Below, in pieces: positions 47,291-55,345 of a stretch of 64,000 bases of DNA. The notes under the pieces are model-generated. The model did no database searches. It saw only the letters and a list, made by a program, of their open reading frames with translations, and was not told where the DNA came from. The first letter of the stretch is position 1. Each line of letters opens with the position of its first letter. The stretch is from the NCBI RefSeq assembly GCF_012275445.1, contig NZ_JAAZQK010000005.1, forward strand, positions 186,001 to 250,000. The letters are read 5' to 3'. This DNA comes from Rhizobacter sp. SG703 (GTDB lineage: Bacteria > Pseudomonadota > Gammaproteobacteria > Burkholderiales > Burkholderiaceae_C). A program made the translations under genes and the position numbers.

Positions 47291-48067
47291 ATGAAAATCC
47301 GCGTCCTCGGGTGCTCCGGGGCCATTGCCGCAGGCAGCCGGACCACCGCCTTCCTGGTCGATCACGATGTGCTCGTCGATGCGGGCACCGGCGTGGGCGA
47401 CCTGTCGCTCGACGAGCTGACGGGCATCGATCACATCCTGATCAGCCACTCGCACCTCGACCACATCCTGTCGATCGGGCTGCTGGCCGACAGCGTGATG
47501 CGCCGGCGCATGGCTGCCGGCCGGCCGGCGATCCAGGTGCACGCGTTGCCGCAGACGCTGGAAGCGCTGCGCCAGCACATCTTCAATGGCGTGATCTGGC
47601 CCGACTTCACGCGGTTGCCGAGCCGCGAGCAGCCGGTGATGCAACTGCGGCAGTTCGAGGTCGGTCAGCAATTGATGCTGGGCGGCAAGACCTTCGAGGT
47701 CCTGAGCGCGGCGCACACGGTGCCGGCCGTCGGCTTCGGGTTGAAGGGCGCCGATGGGTGGTGGATCTACACCGGTGACACCGGGCCGAACCCGTTGCTG
47801 TGGGAGCGGCTGGCGCAGCTGAAGGTGGCGCACCTGGTGATCGAGACCGCCTTCAGCGACGACGAGCGACAGCTCGCTCGCATCAGTCGGCACCTGTGCC
47901 CGACCGCGCTCGGGGATGAACTGGCCTCGCTCAAAGGCATGGTCGACGTTCACATCACGCACATCAAGCCAGGCGAGGTGGCGTCGGTGATGAAGGAAGT
48001 TGCCAACCTGGTCACGCCGCACCGCATCACCGCGTTGCAGGCGGGTCTGATGATCGAGTTGACCTGA
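47291..48067 (+). CDS. Metallo-beta-lactamase-fold hydrolase, 3',5'-cyclic-nucleotide phosphodiesterase type
   Basis: 258 residues. The metal motif S-H53-S-H55-L-D57-H58 sits in HILISHSHLDHIL, with further ligands expected at VLSAAHTVPAVGF, YTGDTGPN and THIKPGE. The N-terminus KIRVLGCSGAIAAGSRTTAFLVDHDVLVDAGTGVGDL is that of class II cAMP phosphodiesterases and related MBL enzymes. A cyclic-nucleotide role would fit the pilus genes next door but is an inference; other MBL substrates are possible. The ATG at 47291 fits the family start. Confidence 0.85.
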   Translation: MKIRVLGCSGAIAAGSRTTAFLVDHDVLVDAGTGVGDLSLDELTGIDHILISHSHLDHILSIGLLADSVMRRRMAAGRPAIQVHALPQTLEALRQHIFNGVIWPDFTRLPSREQPVMQLRQFEVGQQLMLGGKTFEVLSAAHTVPAVGFGLKGADGWWIYTGDTGPNPLLWERLAQLKVAHLVIETAFSDDERQLARISRHLCPTALGDELASLKGMVDVHITHIKPGEVASVMKEVANLVTPHRITALQAGLMIELT

Positions 48068-48171
48068 ATCATCTGACACTGATTTCGCCAAATCGCTGAC
48101 AACTTCGGAGTGACGCTTTTCGTCAATCCAGAACCCGGGCAGTAGGCGATAGGTGCAGGCGGTGACCGCCC

Positions 48172-48176
48172 GTGTC
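48172..48176 (+). promoter_or_regulatory. Possible PilR-type activator half-site upstream of pilA
   Basis: GTGTC at 48172-48176 lies about 45 bases before the -24 element. It matches the short (C/G)TGTC core described for Pseudomonas PilR sites; an inverted GACAC lies near 48075. Short motifs occur by chance, so support is weak. Confidence 0.25.
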
Positions 48177-48217
48177 AGAACTGAGGGCGAAAATCACATC
48201 AAACCTAGGGATTGAGC

Positions 48218-48234
48218 TTGGCACGAGGACTGCA
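48218..48234 (+). promoter_or_regulatory. Sigma-54 (RpoN) promoter of pilA
   Basis: TTGGCACGAGGACTGCA fits the -24/-12 consensus TTGGCACG-N4-TTGCA with one mismatch (C for the first T of the -12 box). The invariant GG and GC are correctly spaced. It lies 45 bases before the pilA ATG. PilA is RpoN-controlled through PilS/PilR in Pseudomonas and relatives. Confidence 0.85.
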
Positions 48235-48278
48235 TCTTGTTTGGCGTGTCCCACCCGTTCCCATCTCAGGAGCTCTAC

Positions 48279-48755
48279 ATGAAGCGCGTTCAACAAGGTT
48301 TCACCCTCATCGAACTGATGATCGTCGTTGCGATCATCGGTATCCTGGCTGCCGTCGCACTGCCGGCTTATCAGGACTACACCATCCGTGCCAAGAACTC
48401 GGAAGTCATCCTGGCTGCGTCGGCTTGCCGCACCACGATCACTGAAGTCGTTCAGTCGACGACCTCGCTGCCGACCACGGTTGATGCCTACGGCTGTGAA
48501 GCGAGCACCCCTTCGTCGCAGTACGTTGCGAAGATCTCGACCGCTGGCACGACCGGTGTCATCACCGTCACCAGCCAGAACATCAAGAACTCGAACGCGA
48601 ATCCCCCGGCTGTTGGCGGCATTGTGACGCTGATCCCGCAGAAGGCTGATGGCACCGCCATCGCCGCCGGCGAGTCGATCGGCAAGTGGGTTTGCGGTGG
48701 TACGGGCACGACCATCGCTCCCAAGTTCCTGCCGGGCTCGTGCCGCGGTAACTGA
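48279..48755 (+). CDS. pilA: Type IV major pilin
   Basis: 158 residues. The class III leader MKRVQQG is cut before F8, with the mature N-terminus [27 protein letters not shown] and the conserved Glu5 (E12). The C-terminal D-region is bounded by C139 and C155; a second pair, C50 and C73, may add another disulfide. The Ser/Thr-rich middle offers glycosylation sites for the downstream PglL-like enzymes. The ATG at 48279 has CAGGAG upstream; an in-frame ATG at 48237 would spoil the leader. Transcription is likely from the sigma-54 promoter at 48218, ending at 48807. Confidence 0.96.
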   Translation: MKRVQQGFTLIELMIVVAIIGILAAVALPAYQDYTIRAKNSEVILAASACRTTITEVVQSTTSLPTTVDAYGCEASTPSSQYVAKISTAGTTGVITVTSQNIKNSNANPPAVGGIVTLIPQKADGTAIAAGESIGKWVCGGTGTTIAPKFLPGSCRGN

Positions 48756-48781
48756 TCAGGCGATACTTCGACCTGAATCCA

Positions 48782-48807
48782 AAAAGGGCGGCTTCGGCCG
48801 CCCTTTT
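48782..48807 (+). terminator. Intrinsic terminator after pilA
   Basis: AAAAGGGCGGC (48782-48792), a TTCG tetraloop and GCCGCCCTTTT (48797-48807) make a perfect 11-bp stem. The A/T ends let it work in both directions. It separates high pilin expression from the pglL genes. Confidence 0.9.
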
Positions 48808-48841
48808 GCCGTATGTCTCCCGGTTTGAATCGCCCGCACAC

Positions 48842-50503
48842 ATGATCGAACTGCTGGCCATGGTTTGCCTGGGCATGGCGTGGCTCGTCCCGAACCACTA
48901 CCTGCCGTGGCTGTCGTTCTACAACGAGGCCTGCGCCATGCTGGCGCTCTGGCTGCTGGCGTTCTCATTGGTACGACGATGGTGGCGAGCGACACTGCCC
49001 GCGCCGTTCTGGGCGGTCAGTGCGGTGGCCCTGGTTCCCCTGGCGCAGTGGGCGGTAGGTCTCGTGCTGTATTCCGGCGATGCCTGGGTGGCGATGCTCT
49101 ACGTGCTGAGCTTCGCGATGGCCATCGGCGTGGGCCGGGTCTGGGCGGCGGTCAATGCGCGCGAATCCGCCCGAACGCTGGCCACCACGATCCTCGCCGC
49201 GGCCCTGGTCTCGGCAGCGCTGGCTTTCTCTCAGGCGTTGCTGCTCGATGTGCCGGCCCTCTGGGTGCTGGATCCCATCCCGGGCATGCGCGCCTATGCC
49301 AACCTGGCGCAACCCAACAATCTTGCGACACTGCTCGGCCTGGGCGTGGTCAGCGTGCTGTTGTTGCGCGATCAGCGGCAGCTATCTGCCGTCAGCGCCG
49401 TGGCCGCTGCGCTGCTGTTGCTCGGTGCCATGGCGGTGACGCAATCCCGCACCACCTTGCTGTTTGGGCTGGCCATCATGGTGGTGCTGTGGTGCATGCC
49501 GGCCGCTGCACGTCCCCGCATCCCGACGAGCGCTGTCATTGCTGCCAGCGTGTGCGAGGCCGTGCTGTTGTGGGCATGGCCGGTCGCCCAGAAAGCGCTG
49601 TTCCTCACCGGTGTGGAGGCACTGGGCACGCGAGCAGCGGCGACGCCGCGGCTGCAGATCTGGCCGATGCTGCTCGACGCGGTCGGGCAATCCCCCTGGG
49701 CAGGCTACGGCTGGCTGCAGGTCGGCGCTGCCCATTTCAAGGTTGCGAACCGGCACCCGGCGGTCGAAGAACTGTGGTTGCATGGGCACAATCTGTTCAT
49801 CGAATTGTTCGTCTGGTGCGGCATTCCGCTCGGCACGCTGCTGAGCGTTGCCGTGCTGTGGTGGATCCGGACCCGCTGGCGCCGTGTCGCCACCCCCGAA
49901 TCAGGCGCGGGATTGCTGGCGATCGCCGTGCTTTTCGTGCATGCGATGCTTGAGCTGCCCCACCACTACGCCTACTTCCTAGTCCCCGCCGGGCTCTGGA
50001 TGGGCCAGATTGAACAGGGGCTGTCCTCGCGCAGCGAATGGCCTGCCCGATGGGCGTGGCCGCCCGCACTGGCGGCGGCTGTGCTGACCGTCGGCATCGC
50101 GTGGAACTACCGGGAGGTCGAGGAGGACTTCCGGCTCTTCCGCTTCGAGAGCGCGCGCGTCGGCAGCCTGCGTGCGACGCAACTGACGCCAGATGCGCCG
50201 TTTCTCTCGAGCATCGGGGCCTACGTGAGTTTCACGCGGCAGGAGCCCCGCGCCGGCATGAGCCAGGAACAGCTTGCCGACATGTCTCGCCTGATCACGC
50301 GCTATCCTTACGCGCCCGCGCTGGCTCGCTATGCCGAGGCGCTTGCCCTGAACGGGCGCCAGGACGATGCACGCGAAGTCTTCAACAGCATTCTGCATAT
50401 CCATGGCCGTGCGTGGTACCTGCAAGTCAAGCGAGCCCTGCATGAGAAAGGCATCGAGAGGTCGCCGGCGCTGCTGGAGTTCGAGACAACACTTCCTCCC
50501 TGA
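48842..50503 (+). CDS. PglL-like pilin O-oligosaccharyltransferase 1 (Wzy_C family)
   Basis: 553 residues with about a dozen hydrophobic segments and a soluble C-terminal tail (about 420-553). The start resembles the PglL_A segment (AWLVPNHYLPWLSFYNEACAM). The Wzy_C ligase loop includes NLAQPNNLATLLGLG, QSRTTLLFG and the periplasmic LWLHGHNLFIELFVWCGIPLG with the conserved His. The tail ending (RYPYAPALARYAEALALNGRQDDAREVF) is a TPR-like Wzy_C_2 element. It would move a lipid-linked glycan onto PilA in the periplasm. The ATG at 48842 is chosen because an upstream frame start at 48806 lies in the terminator. Confidence 0.88.
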   Translation: MIELLAMVCLGMAWLVPNHYLPWLSFYNEACAMLALWLLAFSLVRRWWRATLPAPFWAVSAVALVPLAQWAVGLVLYSGDAWVAMLYVLSFAMAIGVGRVWAAVNARESARTLATTILAAALVSAALAFSQALLLDVPALWVLDPIPGMRAYANLAQPNNLATLLGLGVVSVLLLRDQRQLSAVSAVAAALLLLGAMAVTQSRTTLLFGLAIMVVLWCMPAAARPRIPTSAVIAASVCEAVLLWAWPVAQKALFLTGVEALGTRAAATPRLQIWPMLLDAVGQSPWAGYGWLQVGAAHFKVANRHPAVEELWLHGHNLFIELFVWCGIPLGTLLSVAVLWWIRTRWRRVATPESGAGLLAIAVLFVHAMLELPHHYAYFLVPAGLWMGQIEQGLSSRSEWPARWAWPPALAAAVLTVGIAWNYREVEEDFRLFRFESARVGSLRATQLTPDAPFLSSIGAYVSFTRQEPRAGMSQEQLADMSRLITRYPYAPALARYAEALALNGRQDDAREVFNSILHIHGRAWYLQVKRALHEKGIERSPALLEFETTLPP

Positions 50504-50515
50504 CATCCCCCGAGC

Positions 50516-51286
50516 ATGAAGTCTTTCTCTTCGCTGCCCCGCCGCGTTCGTGCCACTGCCATCCACGTTCTCGTCAGCGCCTGCGTGGCCGTGCTGGCCA
50601 GCTTGCTGGTGTTCGTCGTCTGGTACCCATCGCCCTACGGCGCACTCACCGGCGGCACAGGCTTGTTCGTCTTGCTGATGTCGGTGGATCTGGTGCTCGG
50701 ACCGGTGCTGACGGCGGTCGTGGCGAATGCCGCGAAGCCGAGCAAGGAATTGCTGCGCGACATCGCGGTGATCGCCTGCCTGCAGGTTGCCGCGTTCGCC
50801 TACGGCATCCATACGATCGCGATCGCCCGCCCGGTGATCGCGGCTTTCGAGGTCGACCGGCTGCGGGTGGTGACGGCAGTCGAGATCGAAGCGGCGAAGC
50901 TGCCCGAAGCGCCCGAGGGGCTGCGTACCCTGTCATGGACGGGGCCGAGGCTGATCGCGGCCCGCAAACCGACCGCCGGCGACGAAGCCTTTCGCGCGAT
51001 GACGCTGGGGCTGGGCGGCGTCGACCTTTCGATGGTTCCCGCGTACTGGACACCGTACGACGAGATGCGTGCCGACGTGCTGCGCGTCTCGCGGCCTGCT
51101 GCCGTTCTTGCCGCGCACTACCCAGAAGCCGCGAAAGCACTGGCCAATGTCGCTGCCCGCGCCAACGTGAATCCGGACGATCTGCGCTTCCTGCCGCTGG
51201 TGTCCCGCCGTGCCAGCTGGGTCGCGTTGATCGCGCAACCCGACGCGCGGATCGTCGGCCACCTGCCGCTGGACGGCTTCTTCTGA
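50516..51286 (+). CDS. TfpX/TfpZ-family type IV pilin accessory protein
   Basis: 256 residues. Three or four hydrophobic segments (about 16-38, 45-70 and 80-105) form the first half; a soluble periplasmic domain follows (about 110-256). The pattern VFVVWYPSPYGALTGGTGLFVLLMSVDLVLGPVLTAVV is diagnostic of TfpX/TfpZ, which sit next to pilin genes in Pseudomonas and related bacteria and assist pilin assembly. It lies 12 bases after the first PglL-like gene, and its stop overlaps the second (TGATG). This is consistent with one pilin-maturation operon. Confidence 0.9.
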   Translation: MKSFSSLPRRVRATAIHVLVSACVAVLASLLVFVVWYPSPYGALTGGTGLFVLLMSVDLVLGPVLTAVVANAAKPSKELLRDIAVIACLQVAAFAYGIHTIAIARPVIAAFEVDRLRVVTAVEIEAAKLPEAPEGLRTLSWTGPRLIAARKPTAGDEAFRAMTLGLGGVDLSMVPAYWTPYDEMRADVLRVSRPAAVLAAHYPEAAKALANVAARANVNPDDLRFLPLVSRRASWVALIAQPDARIVGHLPLDGFF

Positions 51287-53040
51287 TGCAGCGCTCCTGG
51301 TACGAGGCCTTGCTGCTGCCGCTCGCCTGCATCGCCATCGCGGTTCCGGCGCTGCTGGCGTTCAATGTTCCTCCATCGGCCACCTTCCTCAACCAAGCCG
51401 TCGCGCTGCTGGGCTGGGGCGGATTCACGGCCGCTTTCTGCTGTCAGCTGGCGCCCGGCTCGCTGCGGTGGCGCGATGGCGGCGCCTTGTCCGGCGCGTT
51501 GCTGGTCATGGGTGTGGCTGTGCTGGCGACGGCTGTACTGCGCGGGTTGCCGTGGCCGCTCGCCGCCTCGGCGTTCGCCGTGCTGTTCGCCGCAGGCTGG
51601 GTCGTGTCGGTCGCGACGGCCTTGCGGCGGTCCGAGAAGGCGGAAGCCGCCTTTCGCGCCACGTGCATCGCACTGGTCGCGGCAGGCCTGCTCAGCCTCG
51701 TGGTGGGATTCGTCCAGTACTTTGCGCCGCGGTGGGCCGACGGCGCCTGGATCGCGATCGCGGCGACGCCCGGGCGCATCGGCGGGAACTTGCGCCAACC
51801 CAACCACCTCAGCACCTTGCTGCTGTTTTCGCTAATCGCTGGCGTCTGGCTCCATGAACGCTTCTCGCAGCGCCTGACACAGGCCGCACGCGCTGGCTTG
51901 ATCGTCTTCGCGGTCATCGCCTTGTTGGGCGTCGTGCTCACCGGGTCTCGCACCGGCGCCCTGTGCACGCTTTTCCTCTCGGTGTGGGGGGTATTCGACC
52001 GGGGGCTGTCGCGCCGTGCACGGTTGCTGCTCGGCCTCTCCCCGATCGCCTACGTGGGCATGTGGGTGGGCATGGACGTCTGGGCTCACCACAGCTCCCA
52101 TGTGTTCGGCGGCGAGGCGCAACTCAACCATGCAGACCTGTCCAGCTCGCGCTTCGCCATCTGGAACAACACGCTCTCCCTGATTGCCCAGAATCCCTGG
52201 ACCGGCGTCGGCTGGGGCGAGTTCAACTTCGCCTGGAGCCTGACGCCGTTTCCCGGTCGCCCGGTGGCCTTCTTCGACCACACGCACAACCTGCCGCTTC
52301 AGCTGCTGGTCGAGCTGGGGATTCCGGTGGGCCTGTTCGTGCTGGCATTGCTGCTATGGGCGCTGTGGCGCTCGTTCAGCAATGCGTTGGCCGACACCCC
52401 GTCTTCGGGGATGGTGCGTTGTGCCTTCATGATGGTTCTCACGATGGCCGTGCACAGCGAGCTGGAATACCCGCTGTGGTACGCCTACTTTCTGCTGCCG
52501 ACTGCCTTCATGTGGGGGCTCTCCTTGGTTGGCGGCCCAGACGAGCCGGCGCCTGGCGTGAAAGAGCCGTCGTCTTGGCCGCAGGGCGTCTGGCTCGGCG
52601 TCGTCTCGGCCCTGCTGATAGCCGGCACCTGTGTCGCCATCGGAGATTACTTAAGCGTCGTGAGGATCTTCTCGCCGGGGGACAGTACGGCCTCGTTGCC
52701 GGATCGCATCCGCGACGGGCAGCGCAGCCTATTCTTCGCCCACCATGCCGACTACGCGGCCGCGACGACGACGGAGCCTGCGTCCGACGCGCTCGAAGCC
52801 TATCGGCGTGCACCGCACTACCTGCTCGATGCGCGCCTGATGCAGTCGTGGGCGACCGCGCTGGAACAAAGCGGCGACACCGACCGTGCCCGCTACGTGG
52901 CACAGCGCCTGAAGGAGTTCAGGAATCCCCAGAACGAAGGATTCTTCGCAGTCTGCGACCATCGTCCGGCGCCCGGTGAGGCCTTGCCGTTCCAGTGCCT
53001 GGCGCCGAGCCGCCCTCTCGATTACGAGGACTTCAGGTAG
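51286..53040 (+). CDS. PglL-like pilin O-oligosaccharyltransferase 2 (Wzy_C family)
   Basis: 584 residues, about twelve hydrophobic segments. Signature parts: [72 protein letters not shown] (conserved His of the ligase loop) and [21 protein letters not shown]. The C-terminal soluble region resembles Wzy_C_2. It is closer to the classical PglL/TfpO pattern than the first copy. Glycan and target are unknown, with PilA the prime candidate. The ATG overlaps the TfpX/Z stop, and the 3' end overlaps the moaC 3' end by 8 bases. Confidence 0.9.
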   Translation: MQRSWYEALLLPLACIAIAVPALLAFNVPPSATFLNQAVALLGWGGFTAAFCCQLAPGSLRWRDGGALSGALLVMGVAVLATAVLRGLPWPLAASAFAVLFAAGWVVSVATALRRSEKAEAAFRATCIALVAAGLLSLVVGFVQYFAPRWADGAWIAIAATPGRIGGNLRQPNHLSTLLLFSLIAGVWLHERFSQRLTQAARAGLIVFAVIALLGVVLTGSRTGALCTLFLSVWGVFDRGLSRRARLLLGLSPIAYVGMWVGMDVWAHHSSHVFGGEAQLNHADLSSSRFAIWNNTLSLIAQNPWTGVGWGEFNFAWSLTPFPGRPVAFFDHTHNLPLQLLVELGIPVGLFVLALLLWALWRSFSNALADTPSSGMVRCAFMMVLTMAVHSELEYPLWYAYFLLPTAFMWGLSLVGGPDEPAPGVKEPSSWPQGVWLGVVSALLIAGTCVAIGDYLSVVRIFSPGDSTASLPDRIRDGQRSLFFAHHADYAAATTTEPASDALEAYRRAPHYLLDARLMQSWATALEQSGDTDRARYVAQRLKEFRNPQNEGFFAVCDHRPAPGEALPFQCLAPSRPLDYEDFR

Positions 53041-53548
53041 CCGCCACCCAATCCCCCGACTTCCCCCCGCTCTTCTCCAGCACCCGGATCTCCCCCATCA
53101 CCATCCCTCGGTCGACCGCTTTGCACATGTCGTAGACCGTCAGCAGCCCGACCTGCACCGCGGTCAGCGCCTCCATCTCGACGCCGGTGCGGCCGAGCGT
53201 CTCGACCTGCGCGGTGCAGCGCACCAGGTTCTGCGCGGCGTCGATCTCGAAATCGACCGCGACCTTCGTGATCGGCAGCGGATGGCACAGCGGGATCAGC
53301 TCGGCGGTGCGCTTGCTGGCCTGGATCGCCGCGATGCGCGCGATGCCGATCACGTCGCCCTTCTTCGCGGTGCCGCCCTGAATCAGTGCCAGCGTGGCCG
53401 GCAGCATGCGGATGACGCCGGCGGCGCGCGCGATGCGGTGCGTCTCGGCCTTGGCCGACACGTCGACCATGTGCGCCTGCCCCTGCGCATCGAAGTGGGT
53501 CAGCGGGTTCGCAGGCAAGGACTGCACTGGGGGAAGGGGCTTGGACAT
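53033..53548 (-). CDS. moaC: Cyclic pyranopterin monophosphate synthase (molybdopterin biosynthesis)
   Basis: 171 residues. MoaC motifs: [56 protein letters not shown] with the conserved Lys and His, and [31 protein letters not shown]. It makes cyclic pyranopterin monophosphate, working with MoaA (not in view). The start could be 53548 or 53560; neither has a good ribosome site, and the extra N-terminal residues are non-conserved. It is convergent with the second pglL-like gene (8-base overlap). Confidence 0.96.
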   Translation of the reverse strand: MSKPLPPVQSLPANPLTHFDAQGQAHMVDVSAKAETHRIARAAGVIRMLPATLALIQGGTAKKGDVIGIARIAAIQASKRTAELIPLCHPLPITKVAVDFEIDAAQNLVRCTAQVETLGRTGVEMEALTAVQVGLLTVYDMCKAVDRGMVMGEIRVLEKSGGKSGDWVAAT

Positions 53549-53621
53549 GGAAGGAAACATCCGGGCAACGTGGCGCTGGCATCATAGCGACCGGTCCCGT
53601 TCCAGCTTCGTGCCCCACCGG

Positions 53622-55253
53622 ATGACACGCTCGATCCCACCCACCCGTCCGACCCTGGCCGCCCGCTTCACCGCGTCGCTCTGCGCGCTGGCCTTGCTCG
53701 GCAGCAGCGGCTGGGCGCAGGCGCAGCCGCAGGGCGCGGCCTCGGCCCCCGAGCCGGCACCGGCCGCGCAGAACGCGCTGCCCGCCCTCGGCGATTCGGT
53801 GTCCGACGACCTGAGCGTCGGCACCGAGCGCCGCATCGGCGACCAGATCATGCGGGCCATCCGGCAGGACCCCGACTACCTCGACGACCCGGTGCTGCTC
53901 GAATACCTGCAGTCGCTGTGGCAGCCGCTGGTCGCGGCCTCGCGCGCCCAGGGCAACATCGGCGGCGAGATCGACCAGCGCTTCGCGTGGGAACCCTTCC
54001 TGGTGCGCGACAAGACCGTCAACGCGTTCGCGCTGCCCGGCGGCTACGTCGGCGTGCACCTGGGACTGATCGCGATGACGGCCACCCGCGACGAGCTCGC
54101 GTCGGTGCTCGCGCACGAGATGTCGCACGTCACGCAGCGCCACATCGCGCGCGGCATGGTCAACAGCCGGCGCCAGTCGCTGATCGGACTGGCCGGCATG
54201 ATCCTCGGCGTGATCGCCGCGACGCGCAGCACGCGCGTCGACGGCGCGAATGCGATCTTCACCGGCGCCCAGGCGGCGTCGGTGCAGGGCCAGCTGAACT
54301 TCTCGCGCGACATGGAGCGCGAGGCCGACCGCGTCGGCTTCAACGTGCTGACTGGCGCCGGCTTCGCGCCCGGCGGCATGGCCGCGATGTTCGAGAAGCT
54401 CGACCAGGCCTCGCACCTGAACGACAGCGGCGGCTTCCCTTACCTGCGCACCCACCCGATCACCACCGAGCGCATCGGCGACGCCCGCCAGCGCCTGGGC
54501 ACCGCCGCGCCGGTGCCGCCGGTCAGCGTGCTGGCCCACGTCGCGGCGCAGGCCCGCGCCCGCGTGTTGATGGACACCCGCACCGACGCGCTGCGGCGCT
54601 GGCAGTCGCAAGACCAGGTCGCGGCCACCGCCAGCGTCGGCGAACGGCTGAACGCCGCCTATGCCAGCGCGCTGGCGTCGACGCTGCTGCACGACTGGGC
54701 GCGCGCCGATGCCGCGCTGCAGGTCGCGCTCGGCGTGGTGCGCGGCAGCCCGCGCAGCGACGCCACCGCCGAGCGCGAGGTCGTGATGCTGCAGGCGCAG
54801 TCGCTGGCCGAACGCGGCGACGGCCCGCGCGCCGGCCAGGTGCTGAAGCCCTACCTCGACGCCGGTGCGACGCCGTCGCGCGCGGTGCTGCTGCTGCAGG
54901 CGCAGGTGGCGCTGGCCTCGCCGAAGGCCGACCCGGCCGTCAAGCGCAGCGCCGACGACCTGCAGACCTGGACCACGCTGCACCCGACCGATGCGCTCGC
55001 ATGGCAGCAGCTCAGCCGCACCTGGGAACAGCTCGGCCTGCAGCTGCGCTCGCTGCGCGCCGATGCCGAATCGCACTACGCCGTCGGCGACCTGACCGGC
55101 GCCGTCGACCGGCTGCGCGCCGGCCAGCGGCTGGCCCGCTCGCCGGGCGGCAAGGTCGATTTCATCGACGCGTCGATCATCGATGCGCGGCTGCGCGACC
55201 TCGAAGGCCAGCGTCGCCGGCAGATGGAAGAGGAGCGCCGGCAGGAAGGCTGA
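53622..55253 (+). CDS. Periplasmic M48-family metalloprotease, BepA-like
   Basis: 543 residues. Signal peptide about 1-36 (ending GWAQAQ), then a Pro/Ala-rich linker. The M48 domain has the zinc motif H165-E166-M-S-H169 in LAHEMSHVTQRH and the third ligand E234 in MEREADRVGF. The C-terminal half (about 330-540) is helical, like the TPR domain of BepA/YfgC. BepA promotes or degrades stalled outer-membrane assembly substrates such as LptD. It is divergent from moaC. ATG 53622 gives a clean signal peptide; an in-frame GTG lies at 53610. Confidence 0.92.
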   Translation: MTRSIPPTRPTLAARFTASLCALALLGSSGWAQAQPQGAASAPEPAPAAQNALPALGDSVSDDLSVGTERRIGDQIMRAIRQDPDYLDDPVLLEYLQSLWQPLVAASRAQGNIGGEIDQRFAWEPFLVRDKTVNAFALPGGYVGVHLGLIAMTATRDELASVLAHEMSHVTQRHIARGMVNSRRQSLIGLAGMILGVIAATRSTRVDGANAIFTGAQAASVQGQLNFSRDMEREADRVGFNVLTGAGFAPGGMAAMFEKLDQASHLNDSGGFPYLRTHPITTERIGDARQRLGTAAPVPPVSVLAHVAAQARARVLMDTRTDALRRWQSQDQVAATASVGERLNAAYASALASTLLHDWARADAALQVALGVVRGSPRSDATAEREVVMLQAQSLAERGDGPRAGQVLKPYLDAGATPSRAVLLLQAQVALASPKADPAVKRSADDLQTWTTLHPTDALAWQQLSRTWEQLGLQLRSLRADAESHYAVGDLTGAVDRLRAGQRLARSPGGKVDFIDASIIDARLRDLEGQRRRQMEEERRQEG

Positions 55254-55345
55254 CGAGCGACGCAAGAGCGTCGCAAGCGCGGCAGCAGACCGCCGGAACC
55301 GGCGCCCGCGTGCCTTATCCTCCCGGCACTTCTGGAGGAGACGGC

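Noticed and set aside
48806-48841. Earlier start of the first pglL-like gene at 48806
   Set aside because: It would start within the pilA terminator and add 12 polar residues before the first membrane helix; ATG 48842 fits better.
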